Below, one piece after another: positions 1 through 11,978 of a stretch of DNA of 64,000 nucleotides (its first letter is position 1; each line of letters opens with the position of its first letter). Source of the DNA: Orbicella faveolata. Its lineage: Eukaryota; Cnidaria; Anthozoa; Scleractinia; Merulinidae. The DNA lies in assembly GCF_002042975.1 (NCBI RefSeq), contig NW_018150156.1, positions 1 to 64,000 on the forward strand, written 5' to 3'. Under the pieces are notes generated by a model that saw only the letters and a list, made by a program, of their open reading frames with translations, was not told the DNA's origin and did no database searches. The translations under genes were made by a program, and so were the position numbers.

Positions 1-627
1 GTGTACTCTTTCGAATTTTAAATTCACCACGTCTTCCTTCGGCATTTTGAGCTCGCTGACAAGAAGAAGTTTTACGATCCTCCCTGTTTCGTACGGGTTA
101 CTTTCAGCTTCTGCTTCTCGCACTCCAAAGAATTTAATGTTACTTCGCCTTGACTGAGCTTCAATTTTAATGTTGCGTATGGTCTGCATCTGGAGATCTT
201 GCTGGACATATTGCAACATGTCTCTGGAGTTATTTAGTTCAGCTCTCATTTCATTCTGGTTGTTTCGCAAATCGTTTACTTCGTCTATTGCTCATTGTAA
301 TGATTTCTTTAGCTCTGTATTTTCTTCCTTTAGCTTTGCTAGCTGGGTCTTAAGGTCTTCAATTAGAGGACAAAGAGTCAACAGCTTGTCAAGCTTCTGA
401 TTAATTTCTTCAAAGCGAACAGCACTTGTCTGGTCGTCGTCTTGGTCAACTTGGTCGCCATGTTGATCGCAAATCATGTCAGAATCGTTAGTTTCTTCGT
501 CCGTTTTGGAGCTGCTTCCTCTTTGACATTTCCTACTTCTTCCTCTTTTGGGCTCATTAGGTTTTCCACCATCTTCAGGCATTTCAATGATTAGCTTCGG
601 GAACGTGGTCACTTGTTACTCCGCCAT
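1..627 (-). pseudogene. LINE ORF1 fragment (coiled coil plus RRM-like)
   Basis: This is the 5' part of ORF1 of a non-LTR retrotransposon, an RNA-binding nucleoprotein in active elements. Reading the minus strand from an ATG at 625-627, one frame runs to the window edge. It has a basic/acidic low-complexity start, a coiled-coil stretch (KLDKLLTL, LKTQLAKLKEENTELKKSL) and then the motif SRRSNIKFFGV followed by LKFERVH, which resembles the RRM start of L1/CR1-type ORF1 proteins. The frame carries a TAA at the fourth codon and a TGA at 292-294, so this copy is dead. The element continues beyond the left edge of the window. The identification rests on motif pattern; the clade is uncertain. Confidence 0.72.
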
Positions 628-1241
628 TTCGAGGAGCAACGAAAAACACGTCCGACCACTAGCACGTTATGCTAATCTCACTTTATAACTGTAACACTGC
701 TTCACGTAATAAGGGATACATTTGTTAAGTCCGTTTTAAATTTGTCTGCAGTGTTTTGATTTACATGTATTCAGGGAAACCTTTGGTTCAGACAATCTTG
801 CAACCTAAGGGACAATATCCTCGCTTCTAAGCCATAATTACCATCTTTACATTTGGTTGAGTCTTCTTACTGCTTATTCCTTACAACTTCGAACTCTTTT
901 GAGGTCTGTTTTAGTTCCAAGTACAAATTTTTACCCTCTATTAGAAAACCTCAGCACAATGCCATGTTTTTTATGAATGATGCAATCCAAAAATAACTTT
1001 CTATTACTGCTAGAATACGAAAAACCCCAAACGCAAGAAACACCTAAAAAAATCTCTGGGGAGTGGGAACGAGGCGATTTCTTAGAATTTTCAAAGGGCC
1101 ACTTGCCTCAACTACCATGTGAGGTACATGTATGCTCCCTCACCCACCCTTACACGAAGTTTACACACGAACAAAGTTATTACATTTGTTGTGTCATATT
1201 GTGTCAAGCTAACAAAAATACTAACATCTGATATCAAACTA
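628..1241. other. Stretch without recognisable gene
   Basis: The first about 60 bases probably belong to the 5' UTR of the LINE copy to the left. The rest is AT-rich sequence with short chance frames and no recognisable protein, RNA gene or repeat boundary. Confidence 0.5.
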
Positions 1242-1459
1242 GGGGATATAATTCATGGTAGGGCACATTATATAGTTTGCTTTTATTTACCGCTGTTTGC
1301 TTGGAGTTAGCATTTATATACTGTGTTTGCTTGTGGTTAGCATTTATTTACTGCTGTTTGCTTGCGGTTAGCATTTATTTACTGCTGTTTGCTTGCAGTT
1401 AGCATTTAAGGGGTGAAGGGGAAGGCGACTAAATGTGTCCTACCATGAATTATATGCCC
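1242..1459. mobile_element. MITE with internal 31-bp tandem repeats
   Basis: The left end (1242-1266) and the right end (1435-1459) are inverted copies sharing the core ATATAATTCATGGTAGG. The word AAACT lies at 1236-1240 and again at 1460-1464; one extra A at 1241 leaves the target duplication slightly unclear. The inside holds four copies of a 30-31 bp unit (1291-1408) built around GTTTGCTTGCGGTTAGCATT. There is no coding capacity. It is a non-autonomous DNA element of unknown superfamily. Confidence 0.6.
1291..1408. repeat. Tandem repeat, 30-31 bp unit, about four copies
   Basis: Successive units start at 1291, 1321, 1351 and 1382. Each contains GTTTGCTTG, then GGTTAGCATTTA with small changes. 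The array fills most of the MITE it lies in. Confidence 0.8.
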
Positions 1460-1464
1460 AAACT

Positions 1465-2199
1465 TATGCATACCTGAAGTAACTTTCCAAATATGCTAAC
1501 TTTAATAGTGCTCCATCCTTCGGAATTCGGACTAAAAAGCACACAGAATATGATAATACCAACCTCTGTTTTTCCAAAGCTAGCAGAATAACATGGAATC
1601 GAGGCCACACTATCAAAAAAGAAATAGCATAAGCATAGTATATACATGTAATTATAATCCATTACACATAGGGAGCTTAAGCAAACAATGCTAATGACAG
1701 CAACAAGAACGTCACCAAACAAAAGGTTTAATGAGCAGAAATATAGCTGTGCACGTGCTTTATAAATCTCTGTACTTTTCTTTGCCATCCTTTGCAAAAT
1801 GATGACGTGCCAAGTTCTGCATAGTCTGGGGAATGTGAATGATGACGGCAATTTTTTGTAATTTCCGTTTGGAATTGAAGTCTGTCATTACATATCATGC
1901 CTAAGCATGTTTTTAGGACCAAACATGTATGTGTACTGAGCACATTTACACAACTGTAAAAGGCAAAGGTAACTTCTTAATTCATTTTTGATAAGGCGTT
2001 GGCCTCGGCGTCGCTACCATCATTGCTTAATTAAGCTTAAGAGAAGGAATAGCTATGAAAGGTACTGTTATTGGAGACTGACACTTCCTTATCAGGGCCA
2101 AGGGAATTTTTAAGTCAGTGGTGTCAAGTCTCTTGGTCCTTGAAACTGATTGGCCAGTTTTGTCACCATGTTATTGGCTGCAAGACTTGTGTAAAGTCT
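1465..2199. other. Stretch without recognisable gene
   Basis: AT-rich sequence. The short open frames on both strands here have no recognisable domain and are best treated as chance. Confidence 0.45.
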
Positions 2200-3070
2200 C
2201 TAAGCCGTTTAGTCACGGCACCCCAATTTTGTTGTGCCTTCACGATTTTTTGTCCATTGTTTTCCGTTTTTCAATTATTCTGTGTATATTATTTTGTTAT
2301 TCTTATTAGTTTCGCAAGTTATTTTCGATTACGTAACGTTTCATATTTTCGTGTACATTTTTTCATCTGCTGTTTCTGTTGTTTGGTATAGCTTCTTCTG
2401 CCACTAGTTTTCTAGTTTCCATTGTCATTATGTGTTAGTTGTCGTAGTCGCCACACAAATCTTGTAAGTTTCGTTATTTTTCCATCATTTTTGCTTGCTT
2501 TATTTGTATTTTGTTTTTGTAGTGACTAGAATTTTCTTTGCATTTGGCTTTCACGTCTCTCCGCGACCCCTGGGGATTATGTAACCTATTCCTTACTACT
2601 TAAAAGATCATCATTATGCATAGTTTTGTATTCATTTTCGCCAGTGCTTGTTAGCGGCTGGCAGATAAGTTTTGCTGGTTTCTACCGCATTTTTCTTGGC
2701 TGCATCTCACTGTTGTGAGCTTTGAAGTATTATTGTAGAATTTATCCTGTTGGACAGTCGCCACAGTTTTGTAAGTTTATTTTTGCTCCTTTGTCAGTTT
2801 TTTGTAGTTATATTTTTGTACTTAGGTGTATTTGTCTCATTTATTTTTTAAGTTGAATCACACCCACCATCACATTTATTTTCTCTCACGCTTACATGCG
2901 CATCATGATTAGAACTTGTACATTTGAACTGTGACGTCGATATCTGTAGCGTTTACTAGCCCTACAGTTTTGGTTTCCTGCTCTGTATATTTAGCTGGTT
3001 TATGTGCGTTTGTTTTCAGCAAATCGCTAGTAAAAGTGCAAACTTCTTTGATGTGTGGATTTCGATTACA
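2200..3070 (+). repeat. Left LTR-like region of the BEL/Pao fossil
   Basis: The last 110 bases match 5691-5789, and a second matching block (2482-2512, GCTTGCTTTATTTGTATTT) precedes the same sequence in the right copy. The boundary at 3070 is chosen because both copies diverge just after GATNACA. The left limit is uncertain by about 100 bases or more. Confidence 0.55.
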
Positions 3071-3289
3071 TTTCATTCGAAGATTTGTGCAATTTCGTTA
3101 TGGATGTGTTTGGAAGTCATGGTAGGAGGAGAGTCCATTTTACAGAAGCGGTGGATTGACAAAGTACAATCTCATTCTAGAGCTCATGTGGGAACAGAGA
3201 TCTGACTGGAAGATTCCGTAAGCGCAATTGGTTTTCTTTGAAGTCACAACTAGACAAGTGTATCTATTAAGCAGTTAAAGGCCAAGGAA

Positions 3290-4140
3290 GCTTTGGCATG
3301 CCTTAAAATGGAGCAATTGAAGGGAAAACAATGCCTTTAGAGAAAAGAAGAGGAAATGAAAATGGAACGTCAATTTCTAGAAGCTAAATATGAACTTAAG
3401 CAGGCAGCTGCTCAAGCAAAGATCCTTGAAGAAGATTATTCTGCCTTTGGTGGAGCAGTACCGAACATTTTCAAACAACATGGTTTATGTGCTGGAGGAG
3501 TTAGTTCAAAACGCGATGTTGAGCCCAAAGTTTAAGATGTCAAAGCTCACATTGAAAAGACTAAAGTTGAACGCGGTTCAAGGCTCAACCCTCGTGCGAA
3601 GGAGTTTACATACCCCGTAGTCATGCCGGATAGTGAACCCTCTCCTACAGATTCAGTAGACAACGATTTTGCCATCGTTGAAGATGTGCTAGATAAGCTG
3701 GGCTCGATGATAAGGCAAGGATTTGCGTGGCCCAAACCAGACCTCTCCATATTTGATGGCAACCCTATGGAGTATTGGAGTTTTTTCCAGTCATTTGAGA
3801 ATAGTGTTGAACAAAATGCAATAAATGAAGGCAAGAAGTTCATGTATTGTACAAAGGTTGCCATTTCATATTCATACTAAGTTCGTTGAAGTGGCAGACG
3901 CTATTCAACAATCTGGTAAGAGACTAAACATTAAGGACATTAAGGCAAGGCCAGCAAATAATCCAGTATTTGCAAGCGTTATGGACGTTACACCTGACAG
4001 TAAATGGAGTGGCACTAAACCAAAGCCAAGTTTAAAATTGAGTGACCCATTGTTCACCCATATCACTGCACTTAACACCCAAGGAACCATGTCAGGCAAA
4101 CAAGGCAACCAGTCAAGGTGTGGTTCACGGAGTGTACATT
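3290..4140 (+). pseudogene. BEL/Pao gag region (fossil)
   Basis: A lysine- and glutamate-rich helical stretch is followed by a segment around 3700-3830 with KPDLSIFDGNPMEYWSFFQ. This is the typical sequence of the DUF1759 part of BEL/Pao Gag, the structural protein of the element's particle. The region lies between the left LTR and the protease. It is broken and given here only as a family assignment. Confidence 0.72.
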
Positions 4141-5444
4141 TAAATGAGAAGATCTGTGCTTGCCCAGCCTGGACAATCGAGCACTACCCTAGCCGGAAGT
4201 GGGAAAGTATGCCTCAGGATAGAGCTGGTCAAGGTTCATAGTCAGAACTCAAACAAGGAACTGTTGACCTATGCCCTCCTTGATACTGGATCAGATGTCT
4301 CCTTGTGTGCTAAAGGCCTGGCAGAACAGCTGGGGATTCAAGAAGTACAGAGAATGTTCTACTTAACAATGCAAGAGAAGCAAGATAGTCCTAAGTTTGG
4401 TCAAGAGTTAAGCTTAACAGTTGAAGCCACTGACGGGTCAGACAAGTTAGAAATCCAGAGATTGTGGACTGTTGAAAAGGCAAACACCTCGAGCCACAGC
4501 ATTCCAACCAACCAAGACATTAGCAGACGGCCTCATTTGCAAGACATCAATTTGCCAAGCATCGATGAGACTAAGGTCAACCTGATCATTGGATGCAATG
4601 TCCCAGAGGCCTTCTGGGTACTAATAGAAAGGCGTGGCAACAAATTCATTCATTCACTGCTGGAAGACAGACAATGCTGGTGTGATTCCTGATTGAAAGG
4701 TTTCCATGTCCATTGAAGACGAAAGGGCTTTAGCAGTAAAGGAGAGTTCAGTCAAGTTGGTTGATGGCCACTATCAACTGGCTCTTCCATGGAGGAAGCC
4801 AGCACCTAAACTTCCCAACAATCGGATCATGGCAGAACGAAGACTACAGCTGTTGAAGAAGATATTCCTGCAAGATTCTGAGCTGTTTGAAAAATACAAA
4901 GCAACCATTGGAGATTACATGATCAAGGGGCATGCAAAGAGAGTTCCAGAAGACGAGCTCGTCATCGATGATAAACCACTGTGGTATTTCCCCCATCACC
5001 CTGTGTTTAACTCCAACAAACCTGGAAAAATGAGAATGGTCTTTGATTTCACTACAAAGTTTAGAGGGATGTCTTTGAACGACCAACTCCTCAGTGGACC
5101 AGACCTGACTAACAGTATTGTGGGTGTGTTAACAAGATTTCGTCAAGAGCAAGTAGCTCTCACAGCAGACGTGGAAGCCATGACTGTTCCACCAGGTGAG
5201 AGTGTCACCAGATGATTATGATGCACTTAGATTTCTCTGGTGGTCAGACAATGATCTGGATCAAGAACCAGTTTACTACTGCATGGAGGTTCACTTAATT
5301 GGCGCCACCTCATCCCCAGCTTGTTCCAACTTTGCTCTCAAGAAGGCAACAGAAGATAACATTGGCGAATTTGACGAAGAAGTTATGAAGACTGTAAAGA
5401 AGAACGTTTATGTGGATGACTGCCTTAAGGACAGTGCCTACTAA
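4141..5444 (+). pseudogene. BEL/Pao pol region: protease and reverse transcriptase (fossil)
   Basis: At about 4280 the motif ALLDTGSDVSL marks the retroviral-type aspartic protease. From about 4780 the reverse transcriptase follows: a [20 protein letters not shown] block near 5000 is the fingers region shared by BEL/Pao enzymes, and YVDDCL near 5410 is the catalytic box. The order gag-protease-RT matches the family. The region is broken and lacks recognisable RNase H and integrase parts. Confidence 0.8.
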
Positions 5445-5654
5445 ATACAAAGGTTTTTGCACCAGGTTAGGACCACGTGGAAAAAGTAGATCTTTACAAG
5501 GGCTATTGGAATCTACAAAGAAAAATTAGGGTAGCCATGCATGTTTTCAAGATAATTAGTCTTGAATCTCAACAAAAATGCTGACCTAAATGCTCCTTGG
5601 ATACAGATTCCTTTATTAATGCTCTGTGTAGATTCACCAGTCTTAGGGGAAACC

Positions 5655-5789
5655 CATCATTTTTTGCTTGCTTTATTTGTATTTCATTTTGGTTTCGTGC
5701 TCTGTATATTTAGCTTGCTTTCATGTGTTTGTTTTCAGCAAATCGCTAGTAAAAGTGCAAATCTCTTAGATGTGTGGATTTTGATGACA
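5655..5789 (+). repeat. Right LTR-like region of the BEL/Pao fossil
   Basis: It matches two separate blocks of the left LTR-like region (2482-2512 and 2961-3070) placed next to each other. It is much shorter than the left copy. Confidence 0.6.
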
Positions 5790-7281
5790 AACAGTTATAA
5801 GGATATCTTTTTAATTCTATCATGCAGGGCTGTCATTAAGTTTTCATTGAGCTGCTGAATTGATCTTAGAGCAATTTTCACTTGGGTATCGCTCTGGTTT
5901 TCCATTACCATTACCATTAAAAAGCTTGTGCCACTCTGTCATCCAATCAGAAGCTTAACCAAAACTAATTCTTGTTGACGATATAAGGAGTAATGTCATG
6001 TCATTGTGTATTTGAAGTGCTACATGTATAACTCACTGAAAGGTAGGGATTTACCATTATTTGTCATAGTTTTAACTGGTTGGACTTTTCATTGTTTTGC
6101 GTGGTCCTTTTAAACTAGTCTGTTCATTTTGATTTTTATAAAATTGACTTAAAGCAGACCACCAAGCAAGCGGTTAAAGTCTATATTTAATGAAAGAATA
6201 ACAGAGCATGGATATTTTCTGGAGCCACACAATGTCAATTTTCCCTGATGCAAAATGAAATTCCCTAACTTTTACCTGACAATTTTGCTGGCCTGTGGCA
6301 ACCTTGAATTTATGATCAGAATTGCTAGAGGGTGATTAGGATCCAAGATCTCAGGATCCTAATGGTTTAACCATTGATCATGGATTTCATACTGCAGTTA
6401 ATAAAAATATTTGTAAAAAACCTTGCTGATTACAAGAACATGCTTAGCGAAGCACTCAGCCATGTATTCTGCAAGTTTAATTATCTTATATCAAAGTTTT
6501 TCCTACAAATACAACTGTCTGTACTTTGAGAAACTGTGAGGTGATTCCACCCCATGGACATACACAAAATCAAGAGATTTCCTTCAAGCTAAGCTTGACG
6601 GTGAAATGAATGCTCATTTTCTTTTAAACAAGTATTGCAACCTATATTTTTTTATTACATAATTTTGGTGTACAAATTATTCTGTTACAGTTTAAAAATT
6701 GAGAAAAGAATTGTTCAGAAGGAAAAAAGATTATTGGCTAAAAGCATACACAAAACTACAGTACAGCCCAAAAATAATACACACGCAAGAAGTGGCACAA
6801 AAAGTTCTTGCGCTGCAAGAACATGCAAGCCACCGCAAGAAGTGAAAATGCAGTGTTTTGCAGTTTACCCTCAAGAACTATGGAGACAAAAGAAGCTGAA
6901 TATCTAGGCAGAGGAAGCCGCAAGAAGTTATGATTCTAAGCAAAAGCCACAAGGAACACAAGAAGCTGTTGAGTCCAGTCATACTAAGTTTTCAAATACC
7001 GCGACGACTTTAATGCTTTGTTTTTACCAATACTCTTCAATAATTATAGACATCTGCTTACAACAAGCACTTCCAGCCGAGAACCACAGCTACTATAAAA
7101 AAGTCAACTTGAGCAACTGGTATCGCCAGCTTTTTTGCCAACAAAATGTAGCCATATCAGTTGTGAAGGGCACATGCATACCAGCAGTTACTAAATACTC
7201 CTCTATTAGAATCTTGATCATTTACTAGGTGCATTCCTCTTTTCTTTTCTCAAAATAAACATTCAACTGCAAGTGGTTCAA
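5790..7281. other. Stretch without recognisable gene
   Basis: No convincing coding or RNA gene. A perfect 10-bp inverted repeat with a 8-base spacer lies at 6335-6362 (ATTAGGATCC and its complement). The word GCAAGAAG recurs irregularly between about 6785 and 6970. Some of this may be very old transposon sequence. Confidence 0.45.
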
Positions 7282-7820
7282 TTAACCCTTTACCCTGAAG
7301 ATGAAGGGCATTTTTTCCCAAATTGGCAAATGACACTCTGCCTGTGTACAATATGCCACTCGAAAGCCACTGATCCGCTTAGTTAAGGATTGACATCGGC
7401 AGCTTTGAAGGAGGTAGACATTTTGAGAGAAAGTCCTTTACAATGCAAAAATGAATGACTTTAATAATGTATCAACCTTCTACTATACTAGGTATACCCC
7501 TAAAGTATAGCTTATTTAGTGGCTCTTAGTGCATTAGCTTGATATGAAACAAGTCTTGCATTCCATTTGCATCCTAAAAAAGGAACTAAAAACTTGTGGG
7601 GCTGGTCAACCATGTCTTAGATAGGAGGGGATCACAATGTTATGACTTCAATGAGCAGATGTTCACAAAACAATTTTCGTGGCAAAAATACATAGAAATC
7701 TATCAAATATTCACGAAGTTATGATGTTGTGTGCCAGTCTGCCATACAGAAAAAGATGGCATTACGAACGCGGGAGTCTGGGTAAATCGACCGAATCAGC
7801 TCAAGGTAATGTCAACAAAC

Positions 7821-10069
7821 ATGGCCGCCGGTCAAGAGGGTCAGCGCATAGCGCTTAATGAAAATGACATTTACGGGACTAAATTAATAAAAGAGATTGA
7901 CCTTTTAACTAAGACGGAAGCTATAAGATGGTTGAAGTGTAGGAGTTGTCGTAATTTAAGCAACCTGACCTTGAAAGAGCTGAAAAACAAGTAAGTTTTC
8001 AAGTCGCTTGGCAACATTGTTTCACTGTTGTAACTTCGATGATTTGAATTTGACAAAGTTCTTGTTTGTGGCCATAGAGAATTCAGGTATACATCGAATT
8101 TGGCTGGGACAAGACGCTACTTATGGACTGGGAAGGTAAAGTGTCTCAACAGAGAAAACATGAGGCCCAAAGTAAGTTCAAGAAACTGGCGCAAAGTTTA
8201 CTCAATGGTGAGGGAATCCCCACGGACAACTGGGCAACCTCTTTACAAATGTCCCCACATTAACACACAGTTGTTGAAGATTTCCTTAGACAGACCAGCA
8301 ACAAAAGGCACATCACAGAGGGGTATGCATTCTCAAAAACCAAAAAATTTGAGATGTCAGGAAAACCAAAAAGACTTAACTTGCTGCCTGGTCATGACAT
8401 GTTTTTGTTGGAGGGACACACCAGGCCAGCCATGAAGCAAGCCAAAAGTATTTCCACAGAAAAAGGTATTTATTCTTGTTCCCTTCTACTAAGCAAGGAG
8501 ACCGGAAAAATTATTGCCACTAAGGATAAGTCTTGTGCTGCTGGAAAACGTGGTTTTTGTAAACACATCACGGCTCTGGCTTACAAGCTTGTGGAAGCGA
8601 ATGATACCGGTTTCGCCCCATGGCAAGTTCGCCCCCATCGAGTTCACCCCCACTATAAAATTTCTATTTTGAGTTCGCCCCAAAATTTTGTGTCCGTGTT
8701 AACATAGTTGTCATCGAGTTATTAAACATTTTCAAAGAACTATTTCAGTCTATGTATGTTTATGTCATCTCGCCATCAGGAAGTCTTGCCACCAATAAAC
8801 TCCCAGTCGCCACCAAGCAAAGTTTCCTCACCACCAGTAATCTAATAAGGCAGTGGATAAAAGAACGAGGAATAATCTCTATATGCAACTCAATCTGGTT
8901 GGGGTGAACTCGATCAAGTTGAGTCGATGTGGGGGCGAACTAGGTGGGGGCGAACTCGCCATGGGGTGAAACCAGCAGCTACTGTCGAAGCTAAAATGTC
9001 TGGGGTCACAGAACTGCCAAAGCCAATCAGCTGCATGGATGTACGCAAGCAGTGGGGGCTGCCGACGATAAAAGCTCAACAAGACCCAGAAAAAGAAGCA
9101 ATGAAACAGAATCCATTACATGAAATTGTATTTGAGAAGCACATCCTCACTGGAGATAATTTGGGGGCAGAAAACGCAAACTACCCTCAGAAATAAATTG
9201 CAACTACAACTCAAGACCCAAGGGTGAACCTGCAGTAGACCAAAAGCGTGTTGATACACTGTGCGAAGAACTTTTAAAATCTAATTACCAACACTTTGTT
9301 TGCAAGTTCCTGTCAAACCATCCTGAAGAAAGCTGTAGTGCTGGGCCACCAAAAGTGTCATCTGATAAAGAGAACATGCCCACTCCTATTGCGTCCCCAC
9401 TGCAGAGATCTGAGGGCTGGTTTCGCAAGCGAATCAGAAAAGTGACATTTTCAAAAGCACCGGCTTTGATTGCGCTACAGGGAAGAGAACAGTTTGTAGA
9501 AACATGGAACTGTATTGTGAGCAAAAAAGAACTACCTAAGAACATCAGAAATTTTCAAAGATGGATCAAGTTCGAACCTTCTGCTGTTGAGTGTTTCAGG
9601 ACTGATAGTGGTGCTGAGATGAAAGAATGTGGGATGTTCCTTCTTGAGTCTGACAGACAGTTTGGGGCATCAGAATTGTTCTATCTAGATTGTGTTTACT
9701 GGAAGTAAAGACACATGTTAAAGGATGTACTGAGCCACTGAATGCAGTCACTGGAGCTCATGAGTGCCAGGTGCAGCTACAACATGAGTGTGCTAACAGC
9801 AATGCCTGCATACTACAATCTTTTGTTCTCAAATCAAATAAATCTAGGTACTTCTTAATACAGAAATATATTAGTTTTGTTAATTGTTTTCTCCAAGTCT
9901 GTAGTGCAGTTCGTGACGACAAGTCCTTAACAAATATTTGCCATGACAACCATAATGGCAAACTTAAAGTGTTGGAAGGCCGAGTCCCAGAATTTGAGAA
10001 CTTGTTAGCCTTTAGACAATGGGCAACTGCTTTTGCAAAAAGCTGCTGTGAAGTAAAGTTTGTTTCCTA
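7821..10069 (+). pseudogene. SWIM zinc finger / YqaJ-like protein of ISL2EU (decayed)
   Basis: The likely start is the ATG at 7821 (MAAGQEGQRIALNEND). Exon 1 ends at 7990 before GTAAGT, and the next exon begins at 8087 after TTCAG, joining in phase to give YIEFGWDK. A SWIM-type zinc-binding segment lies at about 8525-8585 (KDKSCAAGKRGFCKHITAL); the first cysteine of the usual CxC pair reads lysine here. Near 9625-9680 the words ECGMFLLESDRQFGAS resemble the YqaJ/lambda-exonuclease core, and HECQVQLQ near 9760 resembles its later motif; the YqaJ call is weaker than the SWIM call. A frame break lies near 8264, other frame changes follow, and a 365-bp MITE (8609-8973) sits just after the SWIM motif. 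YqaJ proteins of this family probably assist transposition, but their exact role is not established. Confidence 0.66.
8609..8973. mobile_element. MITE with 45-bp inverted repeats, inside the SWIM gene
   Basis: The left end GGTTTCGCCCCATGGCAAG at 8609 continues with GTTCGCCCCCATCGAGTTC. The right end, read in reverse, gives GGTTTCACCCCATGGCGAG and GTTCGCCCCCACCTAGTTC. Together the arms span about 45-55 bases with few differences. No coding capacity and no clear target duplication are visible. It interrupts the SWIM/YqaJ-type gene, so it is younger than the host transposon insertion or at least than that gene. Confidence 0.82.
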
Positions 10070-11978
10070 GAGTGTACAGTGTTAAAGTATAACAGGTCTG
10101 TTTTGTGTGAGTGCAATGATTTATTTTTAATTAGGCAATTCACAAAAATATGGTCAAGGTTGATGTTCTAGAAAAATTACTTCCAGGCCATTTTTAAGGT
10201 AAACATCAAATATTTATTGTAATTAGCACAATTTCTCTGGTAAACACGTGTGGTCAGCGAGACCCCATTATTTAATTGAGATAATTTGTATCATGTGTAC
10301 AACAGAGCAGTAATTTAATGATTTATATTTACATATTTATTCATTATCGATAAATTTATGTACAACAGAGAAAATTGTCATTTGATTACAAGTTGCACTT
10401 CACAACATTCCACAATTCTAGATGTTAGATTCAGCACAGAGAATGTGAATAAAAAGTCTGCTTGCATTAGCTGTCACATCAAGGTTTGGCCATTCTTACT
10501 TACAGAGGCTGAAATATATTAAAATGTTGGCAAATTTTAGCCCAGGCTGAAATTTCAACACAGGTGTCTGGCTGAGATTTCCGTTTCAATTGATGCAATT
10601 ACATGGCAGATTTCAGCCCAGGTTAAAATTCCAGTTCCAGTCAGACACCTTTTTGAAGCCACCATTTTGATTCACTGAAAAAACCATCTGTGTGGATGCC
10701 CAATTTTGCTTTTTGGCTTGGGTTGAGATTTGAATACAATTACATGGGACTCAACCGTTCAGCCTGGGCTGAAATTTCCAGCACAGTTAGTGAAACAGAG
10801 ATGGAAATTTCAGCCCAGGGTGGTTAATACATCAAATGCAAAAACCCTCTTCTGTCTGTTAAAGAAAATTTGTTCTGAAAGTTGAGCTGAAATCTTATCC
10901 TGGTACAACTGGGCTGAAGTTTTAGCCTAGGTAAAAAATTCACCACGACACCCTTGTGTACAATTTTGCTCTCAAGACAGTGTGATTTAAATACAGTACT
11001 CACTTTAATTCAATATTGACCTGCTGTCCAGTTTTTGGATTTTTGAAGATGTATTTGCAAATTCAGTGAAACTGATTGACAAAAAAACTCATTGTTATAA
11101 CAAATACAGCAGTACACTTGGGGAAAATTTCATTTGCTACCCAAAAGAGGTGTAGGGGAAGGGAGATTTTGTTTATGATCAGCTTATAAGCCATCTCTGG
11201 CATCTTGCCCATTCCCTCAGCTTAATTAATGAACTTTCCTTTGTAAAGAAATCTCTGAAGTACTGTACATGTATTTTCTCTGTAAAGTGAACTCTGGGCC
11301 TTTTTAAATAAACACCCCAGCATTTAATCAATTGAGATCCCACCAGAATTATTTGAGGTTTGGAATTTATTTGACTTTGGTCTTACACTATTGAATTTCA
11401 TCAATTTAGGTAGAAACATTCATTAACAAGATTGTGTCCATATGAATTAAACAAGGGATTCTGTTGCTGACATGGTGGCTTTGTTTGGTGAAAAATTGTT
11501 ACATTTTGTCTTAAATACAGTCAAATTTATGTAAAATCGGTGAGAAATGAAGCTGATTTAAAAAATAATGAAAGTACCCTTGTTTAATCAATGCTGGCCC
11601 CAAATAAATGCCAGGTTCAAATGAACACAGGGTCTACAAGGCCTTAGCTTTAAGTAGATGCTCAAAGCATCTAATCAAGAAAATGCTGTATATAATATAT
11701 ATAATGCATTGATGCCTTTGCATATTAACCATGTGTGAATTATTGCTTACTGAGAAAGCTTTATCTAAATCTGAATTATTATATTTAGAATTCAGTGGGT
11801 TTTTTTTGCAAAATGTACAGTACTTTAAGGTAACAACATTTACTCTTCTTTCATTTCATCCATTAATTCCCCAACAACTCTAATGAGAGGTGATAAGAAA
11901 GCAGTGAGCCAGCAACACACCTTCCACAATTTAGATAGTAGGTGCAAATAGCGAAGAGGGATATTCCCTCGCAAGATT
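10070..11978. repeat. Non-coding middle of the ISL2EU element, with GGCTGAAATTTCAGCC-type repeats
   Basis: No gene is seen between the two convergent frames. Between about 10490 and 10940 a self-complementary word of the form GCCCAGGCTGAAATTTCAGCC recurs in partial copies (near 10545, 10610, 10765, 10810 and 10910). This may be a separate small foldback element. The remainder, 10940-11978, is plain AT-rich sequence. Confidence 0.55.

Larger units (their letters stand above)
2200..5789 (+). mobile_element. Fossil BEL/Pao LTR retrotransposon
   Basis: Gag-like, aspartic protease and reverse transcriptase sequences of BEL/Pao type occur in the right order on the plus strand, between two stretches of related sequence that look like the two LTRs. 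The segment shared most clearly is 2961-3070 and 5691-5789, with the common word GCAAATCGCTAGTAAAAGTG. No integrase is recognised between reverse transcriptase and the right LTR, so the element is shorter than a full BEL/Pao. The left boundary is approximate; the right end is placed at a terminal ACA. It is clearly broken, with several disruptions, and the LTRs have diverged, so it is old. Treat as a fossil. Confidence 0.8.

Noticed and set aside
170-400. 76-codon plus-strand frame
   Set aside because: It is the antisense shadow of the LINE ORF1 coiled coil.
1291-1408. CRISPR-like array
   Set aside because: The units follow one another without unique spacers and lie inside a MITE of a eukaryotic genome.
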